Source of the DNA: Euonymus europaeus
Taxonomy: Eukaryota; Streptophyta; Magnoliopsida; Celastrales; Celastraceae
Assembly: GCA_963580455.1 (NCBI GenBank)
Contig: OY756972.1
Coordinates: 1,751,001-1,815,000, forward strand
DNA length: 64,000 nt
Direction of reading: 5' to 3'
Shown: one piece after another, positions 49,839 through 62,625 of the stretch
Layout: every line of letters starts with the position of its first letter
Position numbering within the stretch: position 1 is the first letter of the stretch
The notes under the pieces: generated by a model
Seen by the model: the letters and a program-made list of their open reading frames with translations, nothing else
Databases searched by the model: none
Told to the model about the DNA's origin: nothing
Program-made: the position numbers and the translations under genes

Positions 49839-50876
49839 CAGAACTCGTGGCTAGTTGGTCTCGTTTCACCTAGTTAGCTGCGAAATGTGGTTTCTTTACG
49901 TAAACGGTTTTATGAATATCCGTTGACTCCGAGTTCTGAATTCGGTGATTTTTAGCTTGATTTCACTCTACTTTTCGAGCTCTACGATCCTGGCTTTTCG
50001 GATTTTGATTTCATAACTCGTGGCTAGTAGGTCTCGTTTCACCTAGTTAGCCGCGAAATGTGGTTTCTTTACGTAAACGGTTTTAAGAATATCCGTTGAC
50101 TCCGAGTTCTGAATTCGGTGATTTTTAGCTTGATTTCACACTACTTTTCGAGCTCTACGATCCTGGAGTTTCGGATTTTGATTTCAGAACTCGTGGCTAG
50201 TTGGTCTCGTTTCACCTAGTTAGCCGCGAAATGTGGTTTCTTTACGTAAACGGTTTTATGAATATCCGTTGACTCCGAGTTCTGAATTCGGTGATTTTTA
50301 GCTTGATTTCACTCTACTTTTCGAGCTCTACGATCCTGGCTTTTCGGATTTTGATTTCATAACTCGTGGCTAGTAGGTCTCGTTTCACCTAGTTATCCGC
50401 GAAATGTGGTTTCTTTAAGTAAACGGTTTTAAGAATATCCGTTGACTCCGAGTTCTGAATTCGGTGATTTTTAGCTTGATTTCACACTACTTTTCGAGCT
50501 CTACGATCCTGGAGTTTTGGATTTTGATTTCAGAACTCGTGGCTAGTTGGTCTCGTTTCACCTAGTTAGCCGCGAAATGTGGTTTCTTTACGTAAACGGT
50601 TTTATGAATATCCGTTGACTCCGAGTTCTGAATTCGGTGATTTTTAGCTTGATTTCACTCTACTTTTCGAGCTCTACGATCCTGGCTTTTCGGATTTTGA
50701 TTTCATAACTCGTGGCTAGTAGGTCTCGTTTCACCTAGTTAGCCGCGAAATGTGGTTTCTTTACGTAAACGGTTTTAAGAATATCCGTTGACTCCGAGTT
50801 CTGAATTCGGTGATTTTTAGCTTGATTTCACACCACTTTTTGAGCTCTACGATCCTGGAGTTTCAGATTTTGATTT
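49839..50876. repeat. Three tandem A-B dimers (3 x 346 bp)
   Basis: A monomers start at 49,839, 50,185 and 50,531, and B monomers at 50,012, 50,358 and 50,704. A has agttgg, ttttatgaat, cactctac and ctggctttt. B has cataactcg, agtagg, ttttaagaat and cacactac (cacaccac in the last). The AB dimer is the most frequent higher-order element of block 2, also seen near 21.3, 24.2, 31.3, 32.4-33.1, 33.6-34.3, 36.3, 47.2-47.9, 52.1-52.8 and 53.3-53.8 kb. Confidence 0.85.
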
Positions 50877-53110
50877 CAGAACTCGTGGCTAGTTGGTCTC
50901 ATTTCACCTAGTTAGTCGCGAAATGTGGTTTCTTTACGTAAACGGTTTTATGAATATCCGTTGACTCCGAGTTCTGAATTCGGTGATTTTTAGCTTGATT
51001 TCACACTACTTTTCGAGCTTTACAATCCTGGCATTTCGGATTTTGATTTCAGAACTCGTGGCTAGTAGGTCTCGTTTCACCTAGTTAGCCGCGAAATGTG
51101 GTTTCTTTACGTAAACGGTTTTATGAATATCCATTCACTCTGAGTTCTGAATTCGGTGATTTTTAGCTTGATTTCACACTACTTTTCGAGCTCTACGATC
51201 CTGGAGTTTCGGATTTTGATTTCAGAACTCGTGGCTAGTTGGTCTCGTTTCATCTAGTTAGCCACGAAATGTGGTTTCTTTACGTAAACGGTTTTATGAA
51301 TATCCGTTGACTCCGAGTTCTGAATTCGGTGATTTTTATCTTGATTTCACTCTACTTTTCGAGCTCTACGATCCTGGCTTTTCGGATTTTGATTTCATAA
51401 CTCGTGGCTAGTAGGTCTCGTTTCACCTAGTTAGCCGCGAAATGTGGTTTCTTTACGTAAACGGTTTTAAGAATATCCGTTGACTCCGAGTTCTGAATTC
51501 GGTGATTTTTAGCTTGATTTCACACCACTTTTCGAGCTCTACGATCCTGGAGTTTCAGATTTTGATTTCAGAACTCGTGACTAGTTGGTCTCATTTCACC
51601 TAGTTAGTCGCGAAATGTGGTTTCTTTACGTAAACGGTTTTATGAATATCCGTTGACTCCGAGTTCTGAATTCGGTGATTTTTAGCTTGATTTCACACTA
51701 CTTTTCGAGCTTTACAATCCTGGCATTTCGGATTTTGATTTCAGAAGTCGTGGCTAGTAGGTCTCGTTTCACCTAGTTAGCCGCGAAATGTGGTTTCTTT
51801 ACGTAAACGGTTTTATGAATATCCATTAACTCTGAGTTCTGAATTCGGTGATTTTTAGCTTGATTTCACACTACTTTTCGAGCTCTACGATCCTGGAGTT
51901 TCGGATTTTGATTTCAGAACTCGTGGCTAGTAGGTCTCGTTTCACCTAGTTAGCCGCGAAATGTGGTTTCTTTACGTAAACGGTTTTAAGAATATCCGTT
52001 GACTCCGAGTTCTGAATTCGGTGATTTTTAGCTTGATTTCACACTACTTTTCGAGCTCTACGATCCTGGAGTTTCGGATTTTGATTTCAGAACTCGTGGC
52101 TAGTTGGTCTCGTTTCACCTAGTTAGCCGCGAAATGTGGTTTCTTTACGTAAACGGTTTTATGAATATCCGTTGACTCCAAGTTCTGAATTCGGTGATTT
52201 TTAGCTTGATTTCACTCTACTTTTCGAGCTCTACGATCCTGGCTTTTCGGATTTTGATTTCATAACTCGTGGCTAGTAGGTCTCGTTTCACCTAGTTAGC
52301 CGCGAAATGTGGTTTCTTTAAGTAAACGGTTTTAAGAATATCCGTTGACTCCGAGTTCTGAATTCGGTGATTTTTAGCTTGATTTCACACTACTTTTCGA
52401 GCTCTACGATCCTGGAGTTTCGGATTTTGATTTCAGAACTCGTGGCTAGTTGGTCTCGTTTCACCTAGTTAGCCGCGAAATGTGGTTTCTTTACGTAAAC
52501 GGTTTTATGAATATCCGTTGACTCCGAGTTCTGAATTCGGTGATTTTTAGCTTGATTTCACTCTACTTTTCGAGCTCTACGATCCTGGCTTTTCGGATTT
52601 TGATTTCATAACTCGTGGCTAGTAGGTCTCGTTTCACCTAGTTAGACGCGAAATGTGGTTTCTTTACGTAAACGGTTTTAAGAATATCCGTTGACTCCGA
52701 GTTCTGAATTCGGTGATTTTTAGCTTGATTTCACACCACTTTTCGAGCTCTACGATCCTGGAGTTTCAGATTTTGATTTCAGAACTCGTGGCTAGTTGGT
52801 CTCATTTCACCTAGTTAGTCGCGAAATGTGGTTTCTTTACGTAAACGGTTTTATGAATATCCGTTGACTCCGAGTTCTGAATTCGGTGATTTTTAGCTTG
52901 ATTTCACACTACTTTTCGAGCTTTACAATCCTGGCATTTCGGATTTTGATTTCAGAACTCGTGGCTAATAGGTCTCGTTTCACCTAGTTAGCCGCGAAAT
53001 GTGGTTTCTTTACGTAAACGGTTTTATGAATATCCATTCACTCTGAGTTCTGAATTCGGTGATTTTTAGCTTGATTTCACACTACTTTTCGAGCTCTACG
53101 ATCCTGGAGT
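50190..53110. repeat. 11-monomer (1,903-bp) tandem repeat
   Basis: About 50.19-51.21 kb recurs at 52.09-53.11 kb. Shared rare spellings are cacaccac (50,831 and 52,734), tttaagtaaac and ccattcactctg (51,131 and 53,034), all 1,903 bp apart. A third cacaccac unit lies at 51,523, four monomers after the first. The ccattcac variant derives from ccattaac by one substitution. Confidence 0.8.
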
Positions 53111-54509
53111 TTCGGATTTTGATTTCAGAACTCGTGGCTAGTAGGTCTCGTTTCACCTAGTTAGCCGCGAAATGTGGTTTCTTTACGTAAACGGTTTTAA
53201 GAATATCCGTTGACTCCGAGTTCTGAATTCGGTGATTTTTAGCTTGATTTCACACTACTTTTCGAGCTCTACGATCCTGGAGTTTCGGATTTTGATTTCA
53301 GAACTCGTGGCTAGTTGGTCTCGTTTCACCTAGTTAGCCGCGAAATGTGGTTTCTTTACGTAAACGGTTTTATGAATATCCGTTGACTCCGAGTTCTGAA
53401 TTCGGTGATTTTTAGCTTGATTTCACTCTACTTTTCGAGCTCTACGATCCTGGCTTTTCGGATTTTGATTTCATAACTCGTGGCTAGTAGGTCTCGTTTC
53501 ACCTAGTTAGCCGCGAAATGTGGTTTCTTTACGTAAACGGTTTTAAGAATATCCGTTGACTCCGAGTTCTGAATTCGGTGATTTTTAGCTTGATTTCACA
53601 CTACTTTTCGAGCTCTACGATCCTGGAGTTTCGGATTTTGATTTCAGAACTCGTGGCTAGTTGGTCTCGTTTCACCTAGTTAGCCGCGAAATGTGGTTTC
53701 TTTACGTAAACGGTTTTATGAATATCCGTTGACTACGAGTTCTGAATTCGGTGATTTTTGGCTTGATTTCACTCTACTTTTCGAGCTCTACGATCCTAGC
53801 TTTTCGGATTTTGATTTCATAACTCGTGGCTAGTAGGTCTCGTTTCACCTAGTCAGCCGCGAAATGTGGTTTCTTTACGTAAACGGTTTTATGAATATCC
53901 ATTAACTCTGAGTTCTGAATTCGGTGATTTTTAGCTTGATTTCACACTACTTTTCGAGCTCTACGATCCTGGAGTTTCGGATTTTGATTTCAGAACTCGT
54001 GGCTAGTAGGTCTCGTTTCACCTAGTTAGCCGCGAAATGTGGTTTCTTTACGTAAACGGTTTTAAGAATATCCGTTGACTCCGAGTTCTGAATTCGGTGA
54101 TTTTTAGCTTGATTTCACACTACTTTTCGAGCTCTACGATCCTGGAGTTTCGGATTTTGATTTCAGAACTCGTGGCTAGTTGGTCTCGTTTCACCTAGTT
54201 AGCCGCGAAATGTGGTTTCTTTACGTAAACGGTTTTAAGAATATCCGTTGACTCCGAGTTCTGAATTCGGTGATTTTTAGCTTGATTTCACTCTACTTTT
54301 CGAGCTCTACGATCCTAGCTTTTCGGATTTTGATTTCATAACTCGTGGCTAGTAGGTCTCGTTTCACCTAGTCAGCCGCGAAATGTGGTTTCTTTACGTA
54401 AACGGTTTTAAGAATATCCGTTGACTCCGAGTTCTGAATTCGGTGATTTTTAGCTTGATTTCACACTACTCTTCGAGCTCTACGATCCTGGAGTTTCGGA
54501 TTTTGATTT

Positions 54510-54681
54510 CAGAACTCGTGGCTAGTTGGTCTCGTTTCACCTAGTTAGCCGCGAAATGTGGTTTTTTACGTAAACGGTTTTATGAATATCCGTTGACTCC
54601 GAGTTCTGAATTCGGTGATTTTTAGCTTGATTTCACTCTACTTTTCGAGCTCTACGATCCTAGCTTTTCGGATTTTGATTT
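54510..54681 (+). repeat. 172-bp monomer, gtggttttttacg deletion type
   Basis: The 1-bp deletion is the same as at 47.6 kb. It forms a 345-bp two-monomer repeat with the next deletion unit at 54,855, together with cctagtcagccg and ctactcttcgag markers. The tcagccgcg spelling is at 54,372 and 54,717. Confidence 0.9.
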
Positions 54682-54854
54682 CATAACTCGTGGCTAGTAG
54701 GTCTCGTTTCACCTAGTCAGCCGCGAAATGTGGTTTCTTTACGTAAACGGTTTTAAGAATATCCGTTGACTCCGAGTTCTGAATTCGGTGATTTTTAGCT
54801 TGATTTCACACTACTCTTCGAGCTCTACGATCCTGGAGTTTCGGATTTTGATTT

Positions 54855-55026
54855 CAGAACTCGTGGCTAGTTGGTCTCGTTTCACCTAGTTAGCCGCGAA
54901 ATGTGGTTTTTTACGTAAACGGTTTTATGAATATCCGTTGACTCCGAGTTCTGAATTCGGTGATTTTTAGCTTGATTTCACTCTACTTTTCGAGCTCTAC
55001 GATCCTGGCTTTTCGGATTTTGATTT
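54855..55026 (+). repeat. 172-bp monomer, gtggttttttacg deletion type (second)
   Basis: Same deletion as the previous unit. It has an exact partner at 57,621, 2,766 bp to the right, within the 16-monomer duplication. Confidence 0.9.
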
Positions 55027-56237
55027 CATAACTCATGGCTAGTAGGTCTCGTTTCACCTAGTTAGCCGCGAAATGTGGTTTCTTTACGTAAACGGTTTTA
55101 AGAATATCCGTTGACTCCGAGTTCTGAATTCGGTGATTTTTAGCTTGATTTCACACTACTTTTTGAGCTCTACGATCCTGGAGTTTCAGATTTTGATTTC
55201 AGAACTCGTGGCTAGTTGGTCTCATTTCACCTAGTTAGTCGCGAAATGTGGTTTCTTTACGTAAACGGTTTTATGAATATCCGTTGACTCCGAGTTCTGA
55301 ATTCGGTGATTTTTAGCTTGATTTCACACTACTTTTCGAGCTTTACAATCCTGGCATTTCGGATTTTGATTTCAGAACTCGTGGCTAGTAGGTCTCGTTT
55401 CACCTAGTTAGCCGCGAAATGTGGTTTCTTTACGTAAACGGTTTTATGAATATCCATTAACTCTGAGTTCTGAATTCGGTGATTTTTAGCTTGATTTCAC
55501 ACTACTTTTCGAGCTCTACGATCCTGGAGTTTCGGATTTTGATTTCAGAACTCGTGGCTAGTAGGTCTCGTTTCACCTAGTTAGCCGCGAAATGTGGTTT
55601 CTTTACGTAAACGGTTTTATGAATATCCGTTGACTCCGAGTTCTGAATTCGGTGATTTTTAGCTTGATTTCACTCTACTTTTCGAGCTCTACGATCCTGG
55701 CTTTTCGGATTTTGATTTCATAACTCGTGGCTAGTAGGTCTCGTTTCACCTAGTTAGCCGCGAAATGTGGTTTCTTTACGTAAACGGTTTTAAGAATATC
55801 CGTTGACTCCGAGTTCTGAATTCGGTGATTTTTAGCTTGATTTCACACTACTTTTCGAGCTCTACGATCCTGGAGTTTCGGATTTTGATTTCAGAACTCG
55901 TGGCTAGTTGGTCTCGTTTCACCTAGTTAGCCGCGAAATGTGGTTTCTTTACGTAAACGGTTTTATGAATATCCGTTGACTCCGAGTTCTGAATTCGGTG
56001 ATTTTTAGCTTGATTTCACTCTACTTTTCGAGCTCTACGATCCTAGCTTTTCGGATTTTGATTTCATAACTCGTGGCTAGTAGGTCTCGTTTCACCTAGT
56101 TAGCCGCGAAATGTGGTTTCTTTACGTAAACGGTTTTAAGAATATCCGTTGACACCGAGTTCTGAATTCGGTGATTTTTAGCTTGATTTCACACTACTTT
56201 TCGAGCTCTACCATCCTGGCGTTTCGGATTTTAATTT

Positions 56238-56870
56238 CAGAACTCGCGGCTAGTAGGTATTGTTTCACCTAGTTAGCCGCGAAATGTGGTTTCTTTACGT
56301 AAACGGTTTTATAAATATCCATTGACTCCGAGTTCTGAATTCGGTGATTTTTAGCTTGATTTCGCACTACTTTTCGAGCTCAACAATCCTGGCGTTTTGG
56401 ATTTTGATTTCAGAACTCGTGGCTAGTATGTCTTCTTCCACCTAGTTAGCCGCGAAATGTGGTTTCTTTACGTAAACGGTTTTATGAATATTCGTTGACT
56501 CCGAGTTCTGAATTCGGTGATTTTTAGCTTGATTTCACACTACTTTTCGAGCTCTACCATCCTGGATTTCGGATTTTGATTTCAGAACTCGTAGCTAGTT
56601 GGTCTCGTTTCACCTATTTAGCCGCGAAATGTGGTTACTTTACGTAAACGGTTTTATGAATATCCGTTGACTCCGAGTTCTGAATTCGGTGATTTTTAGC
56701 TTGATTTCGCTCTACTTTTCGAGCTCAACAATCCTGGCGTTTCGGATTTTGATTTCAGAACTCGTGGCTAGTAGGTCTTTTTTCACCTAGTTAGCCGCGA
56801 AATGTGGTTTCTTTACGTAAACGGTTTTATGAATATCCGTTGACTCCGAGTTCTGAATTCGATGATTTTT
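56238..56870. repeat. Block 3 monomers, left island
   Basis: Units with ccatcctggcg, aactcgcggctag, ttttataaat, cgcactac, ctcaacaatcc, cttcttccacc, cgtagctag and ggttactttacg appear here as a short island. From about 56.87 kb the array returns to A-B type monomers. It is the left counterpart of the main block 3 start at 58,977. Confidence 0.8.
56411..56582 (+). repeat. 172-bp monomer, 1-bp deletion (ccatcctggatttcgg)
   Basis: One base is missing in the ctggcgtttcgg stretch, giving ctggatttcgg, just before a cgtagctag (U1) monomer. The same arrangement precedes U1 units at 59,349, 61,070 and 61,934. Confidence 0.88.
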
Positions 56871-57620
56871 AGCTTGATTTCACACTACTTTTCGAGCTCT
56901 ACGATCCTGGAGTTTCGGATTTTGATTTCAGAACTCGTGGCTAGTTGGTCTCGTTTCACCTAGTTAGCCGCGAAATGTGGTTTCTTTACGTAAACGGTTT
57001 TATGAATATCCGTTGACTCCGAGTTCTGAATTCGGTGATTTTTAGCTTGATTTCACTCTACTTTTCGAGCTCTACGATCCTGGCTTTTCGGATTTTGATT
57101 TCATAACTCGTGGCTAGTAGGTCTCGTTTCACCTAGTTAGCCGCGAAATGTGGTTTCTTTACGTAAACGGTTTTAAGAATATCCGTTGACTCCGAGTTCT
57201 GAATTCGGTGATTTTTAGCTTGATTTCACACTACTTTTCGAGCTCTACGATCCTGGAGTTTCGGATTTTGATTTCAGAACTCGTGGCTAGTTGGTCTCGT
57301 TTCACCTAGTTAGCCGCGAAATGTGGTTTCTTTACGTAAACGGTTTTATGAATATCCGTTGACTCCGAGTTCTGAATTCGGTGATTTTTAGCTTGATTTC
57401 ACTCTACTTTTCGAGCTCTACGATCCTAGCTTTTCGGATTTTGATTTCATAACTCGTGGCTAGTAGGTCTCGTTTCACCTAGTCAGCCGCGAAATGTGGT
57501 TTCTTTACGTAAACGGTTTTAAGAATATCCGTTGACTCCGAGTTCTGAATTCGGTGATTTTTAGCTTGATTTCACACTACTCTTCGAGCTCTACGATCCT
57601 GGAGTTTCGGATTTTGATTT

Positions 57621-57792
57621 CAGAACTCGTGGCTAGTTGGTCTCGTTTCACCTAGTTAGCCGCGAAATGTGGTTTTTTACGTAAACGGTTTTATGAATAT
57701 CCGTTGACTCCGAGTTCTGAATTCGGTGATTTTTAGCTTGATTTCACTCTACTTTTCGAGCTCTACGATCCTGGCTTTTCGGATTTTGATTT
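57621..57792 (+). repeat. 172-bp monomer, gtggttttttacg deletion type (third)
   Basis: Copy of the unit at 54,855 carried by the 2,766-bp duplication. Confidence 0.9.
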
Positions 57793-59176
57793 CATAACTC
57801 ATGGCTAGTAGGTCTCGTTTCACCTAGTTAGCCGCGAAATGTGGTTTCTTTACGTAAACGGTTTTAAGAATATCCGTTGACTCCGAGTTCTGAATTCGGT
57901 GATTTTTAGCTTGATTTCACACTACTTTTTGAGCTCTACGATCCTGGAGTTTCAGATTTTGATTTCAGAACTCGTGGCTAGTTGGTCTCATTTCACCTAG
58001 TTAGTCGCGAAATGTGGTTTCTTTACGTAAACGGTTTTATGAATATCCGTTGACTCCGAGTTCTGAATTCGGTGATTTTTAGCTTGATTTCACACTACTT
58101 TTCGAGCTTTACAATCCTGGCATTTCGGATTTTGATTTCAGAACTCGTGGCTAGTAGGTCTCGTTTCACCTAGTTAGCCGCGAAATGTGGTTTCTTTACG
58201 TAAACGGTTTTATGAATATCCATTAACTCTGAGTTCTGAATTCGGTGATTTTTAGCTTGATTTCACACTACTTTTCGAGCTCTACGATCCTGGAGTTTCG
58301 GATTTTGATTTCAGAACTCGTGGCTAGTAGGTCTCGTTTCACCTAGTTAGCCGCGAAATGTGGTTTCTTTACGTAAACGGTTTTATGAATATCCGTTGAC
58401 TCCGAGTTCTGAATTCGGTGATTTTTAGCTTGATTTCACTCTACTTTTCGAGCTCTACGATCCTGGCTTTTCGGATTTTGATTTCATAACTCGTGGCTAG
58501 TAGGTCTCGTTTCACCTAGTTAGCCGCGAAATGTGGTTTCTTTACGTAAACGGTTTTAAGAATATCCGTTGACTCCGAGTTCTGAATTCGGTGATTTTTA
58601 GCTTGATTTCACACTACTTTTCGAGCTCTACGATCCTGGAGTTTCGGATTTTGATTTCAGAACTCGTGGCTAGTTGGTCTCGTTTCACCTAGTTAGCCGC
58701 GAAATGTGGTTTCTTTACGTAAACGGTTTTATGAATATCCGTTGACTCCGAGTTCTGAATTCGGTGATTTTTAGCTTGATTTCACTCTACTTTTCGAGCT
58801 CTACGATCCTAGCTTTTCGGATTTTGATTTCATAACTCGTGGCTAGTAGGTCTCGTTTCACCTAGTTAGCCGCGAAATGTGGTTTCTTTACGTAAACGGT
58901 TTTAAGAATATCCGTTGACTCCGAGTTCTGAATTCGGTGATTTTTAGCTTGATTTCACACTACTTTTCGAGCTCTACCATCCTGGCGTTTCGGATTTTAA
59001 TTTCAGAACTCGCGGCTAGTAGGTATTGTTTCACCTAGTTAGCCGCGAAATGTGGTTTCTTTACGTAAACGGTTTTATAAATATCCATTGACTCCGAGTT
59101 CTGAATTCGGTGATTTTTAGCTTGATTTCGCACTACTTTTCGAGCTCAACAATCCTGGCGTTTTGGATTTTGATTT

Positions 59177-59348
59177 CAGAACTCGTGGCTAGTATGTCTT
59201 CTTCCACCTAGTTAGCCGCGAAATGTGGTTTCTTTACGTAAACGGTTTTATGAATATTCGTTGACTCCGAGTTCTGAATTCGGTGATTTTTAGCTTGATT
59301 TCACACTACTTTTCGAGCTCTACCATCCTGGATTTCGGATTTTGATTT
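59177..59348 (+). repeat. 172-bp monomer, ctggatttcgg deletion type (second)
   Basis: Copy of the unit at 56,411 through the 2,766-bp duplication; it carries gtatgtcttcttcc. Confidence 0.88.
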
Positions 59349-60040
59349 CAGAACTCGTAGCTAGTTGGTCTCGTTTCACCTATTTAGCCGCGAAATGTGG
59401 TTACTTTACGTAAACGGTTTTATGAATATCCGTTGACTCCGAGTTCTGAATTCGGTGATTTTTAGCTTGATTTCGCTCTACTTTTCGAGCTCAACAATCC
59501 TGGTGTTTCGGATTTTGATTTCAGAACTCGTGGCTAGTAGGTCTTTTTTCACCTAGTTAGCCGCGAAATGTGGTTTCTTTACGTAAACGGTTTTATGAAT
59601 ATCCGTTGACTCCGAGTTCTGAATTCGGTGATTTTTAGCTTGATTTCACACTACTTTTCGAGCTCTACAATCCTGGCGTTTCGGATTTTGATTTCAGAAC
59701 TCGTGGCTAGGAGGTCTCATTTCACCTAGTTAGCCGCGAAATGTGGTTTCTTTACGTAAACGATTTTATGAATATCTTTTGACTACGAGTTCTGAATTCG
59801 GTGATTTTTAGCTTGATTTCACACTACTTTTCGAGCTCTACCATCCTGGTATTTCGGATTTTGATTTCAGAACTCGTGGCTAGTAGGTCTCGATTCACCT
59901 ATTTAGCCGCGAAATGTGGTTTCTTTACGTAAACGGTTTTATAAATATCCGTTGACTCCGAGTTCTGAATTCGGTGATTTTTAGCTTTATTTCGCACTAC
60001 TTTTCGAGGTCAACAATCCTGGCCTTTCGGATTTTGATTT

Positions 60041-60205
60041 CAGAACTCGTGGCTAGTAGGTCTTGTTTCACCTAGTTAGCCGCGAAATGTGGTTTCTTTA
60101 CGTAAACGGTTTTATGAATATTCGTTGACTCCGAGTTCTGAATTCGGTGATTTTTAGCTTGATTTCACACTACTTTTCGAGCTCTACCATCCTGGATTTT
60201 GATTT
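60041..60205 (+). repeat. 165-bp monomer with an 8-bp deletion
   Basis: The unit ends ccatcctggattttgatttc: eight bases lost relative to ctggcgtttcggattttg, probably by slippage between the two ggatt-like words. It precedes a U1 unit. It probably derives from the ctggatttcggattttg type by removing one of two gattt repeats. Confidence 0.92.
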
Positions 60206-60897
60206 CAGAACTCGTAGCTAGTTGGTCTCGTTTCACCTATTTAGCCGCGAAATGTGGTTACTTTACGTAAACGGTTTTATGAATATCCGTTGACTCCGAG
60301 TTCTGAATTCGGTGATTTTTAGCTTGATTTCGCACTACTTTTCGAGCTCAACAATCCTGGCGTTTCGGATTTTGATTTCAGAACTCGTGGCTAGTAGGTC
60401 TCGTTTCACCTAGTTAGCCGCGAAATGTGGTTTCTTTACGTAAACGGTTTTAAGAATATCCGTTGACTCCGAGTTCTGAATTCGGTGATTTTTAGCTTGA
60501 TTTCACACTACTTTTCGAGCTCTACAATCCTGGCATTTCGGATTTTGATTTCAGAACTCGTGGCTAGTAGGTCTCGTTTCACCTAGTTAGCCGCGAAATG
60601 TGGTTTCTTTACGTAAACGGTTTTATGAATATCCGTTGACTCCGAGTTTTGAATTCGGTGATTTTTAGCTTGATTTCACACTACTTTTCGAGCTCTACGA
60701 TCCTGGCGTTTCGGATTTTGATTTCAGAACTCGTGGCTAGTAGGTATCGTTTCACCTAGTTAGCCGTGAAATGTAGTTTCTTTACGTAAACGGTTTTATG
60801 AATATCCGTTGACTCCGAGTTCTGAATTCGGTGATTTTTAGCTTGATTTCACACTACTTTTCGAGCTCTACAATCCTGGAATTTCGGATTTTGATTT

Positions 60898-61069
60898 CAG
60901 AACTCGTGGCTAGTAGGTCTCGTTTCACCTAGTTAGCCGCGAAATGTAGTTTCTTTACGTAAACGATTTTATGAATATCCGTTGACTCCGAGTTCTGAAT
61001 TCGGTGATTTTTAGCTTGATTTCGCACTACTTTTCGAGCTCTACCATCCTGGATTTCGGATTCTGATTT
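60898..61069 (+). repeat. 172-bp monomer, ctggatttcgg deletion type (third)
   Basis: Same 1-bp deletion, with gattctgattt as a private change. It precedes the U1 unit at 61,070. Confidence 0.88.
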
Positions 61070-61761
61070 CAGAACTCGTAGCTAGTTGGTCTCGTTTCAC
61101 CTATTTAGCCGCGAAATGTGGTTTCTTTACGTAAACGGTTTTATGAATATCCGTTGACTACGAGTTCTGAATTCGGTGATTTTTAGCTTGATTTCGCACT
61201 ACTTTTCGAGCTCAACAATCCTGGCGTTTCGGATTTTGATTTCAGAACTCGTGGATAGTAGGTCTTGTTTCACCTAGTTAGCCGCGAAATGTGGTTTCTT
61301 TACGTAAACGGTTTTATGAATATCCGTTGACTCCGAGTTCTGAATTCGGTGATTTTTAGCTTGATTTCCCACTACTTTTCGAGCTCTACAATCCTGGCTT
61401 TTCGGATTTTGATTTCAGAACTCGTGGCTAGGAGGTCTGATTTCACCTAGTTAGCCGCGAAATGTGGTTTCTTTACGTGAACGATTTTATGAATATCCTT
61501 TGACTACGAGTTCTGAATTCGGTGATTTTTAGCTTGATTTCACACTACTTTTCGAGCTCTACCATCCTGGTATTTCGGATTTTGATTTCAGAACTCGTGG
61601 CTAGTAGGTCTTGATTCACCTATTTAGCCGCGAAATGTGGTTTCTTTACGTAAACGGTTTAATAAATATCCATTGACTCCGAGTTCTGAATTCGGTGATT
61701 TTTAGCTTGATTTCGCACTACTTTTCGAGCTCAACAATCCTGGCGTTTCGGATTTTGATTT

Positions 61762-61933
61762 CAGAACTCGTGGCTAGTAGGTCTTGTTTCACCTAGTTAG
61801 CCGCGAAATGTGGTTTCTTTACGTAAACGGTTTTATGAATATTCGTTGACTCCGAGTTCTGAATTCGGTGATTTTTAGCTTGATTTCACACTACTTTTCG
61901 AGCTCTACCATCCTCGATTTCGGATTTTGATTT
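61762..61933 (+). repeat. 172-bp monomer, 1-bp deletion with cctcgatttcgg
   Basis: Same deletion position as the ctggatttcgg units, with g to c giving cctcg. It precedes the U1 unit at 61,934 and corresponds to 59,177 at the 15-monomer offset. Confidence 0.87.
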
Positions 61934-62625
61934 CAGAACTCGTAGCTAGTTGGTCTCGTTTCACCTATTTAGCCGCGAAATGTGGTTACTTTACGTAAAC
62001 GGTCTTATGAATATCCGTTGACTCCGAGTTCTGAATTCGGTGATTTTTAGCTTGATTTCGCACTACTTTTCGAGCTCAACAATCCTGGAGTTTCGGATTT
62101 TGATTTCAGAACTCGTGGCTAGTAGGTCTTTTTTCACCTAGTTAGCCGCGAAATGTGGTTTCTTTACGTAAACGGTTTTATGAATATCCGTTGACTCCGA
62201 GTTCTGAATTCGGAGATTTTTAGCTTGATTTCACACTACTTTTCGAGCTCTACAATCCTGGCGTTTCGGATTTTGATTTCAGAACTCGTGGCTAGGAGGT
62301 CTCATTTCACCTAGTTAGCCGCGAAATGTGGTTTCTTTACGTAAACGATTTTATGAATATCTTTTGACTACGAGTTCTGAATTCGGTGATTTTTAGCTTG
62401 ATTTCACACTACTTTTCGAGCTCTACCATCCTGGTATTTCGGATTTTGATTTCAGAACTCGTGGCTAGTAGGTCTCGATTCACCTATTTAGCCGCGAAAT
62501 GTGGTTTCTTTACGTAAACGGTTTTATAAATATCCGTTGACTCCGAGTTCTGAATTCGGTGATTTTTAGCTTGATTTTGCACTACTTTTCGAGCTCAACA
62601 ATCCTGGCATTTCGGATTTTGATTT

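Larger units (their letters stand above)
20952..56237. repeat. Block 2: central variant family (A-E monomer types)
   Basis: From about 20.95 kb the array changes to monomers marked by cataactcg, cactctac, ctggcttttcgg, ttttaagaat, gttagtcgcg with ctcatttc, cgagctttacaatcctggcatttc, ccattaactctg and gcgaagtg. The pre-boundary spelling is mostly attttgatttc rather than atttcgatttc. Five recurrent types are named here. A has cagaactcg, agttgg, ttttatgaat and cactctac. B has cataactcg, agtagg, ttttaagaat and cacactac. C has a cagatttt lead-in, ctcatttc and gttagtcgcg. D has a ctttacaatcctggcattt lead-in and ccattaactctg. E has agtagg and ttttaagaat with cagaactcg. Confidence 0.82.
54600..56860. 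repeat. 16-monomer (2,766-bp) duplication, left copy
   Basis: About 2.26 kb matches 57,366-59,626. The offset is 16 x 173 = 2,768 minus two 1-bp deletions shared by both copies. Markers are cctagtcagccg, ctactcttcgag, aactcatggctag, gttagtcgcg, ccattaac (55,454 and 58,220), cgcggctagtaggtattg (ccatcc at 56,211 and 58,977), gtatgtcttcttcc and cgtagctag (56,590 and 59,356). A difference seen is ctggcg against ctggtg near 59.5 kb. Confidence 0.88.
57366..59626. repeat. 16-monomer (2,766-bp) duplication, right copy
   Basis: This is the partner of 54,600-56,860. The two copies are separated by about 500 bp (three monomers) of block 2-type sequence. Because the left copy ends in block 3 monomers and the right copy begins with block 2 monomers, this duplication is what interleaves the two families near 56-59 kb. 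Confidence 0.88.
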
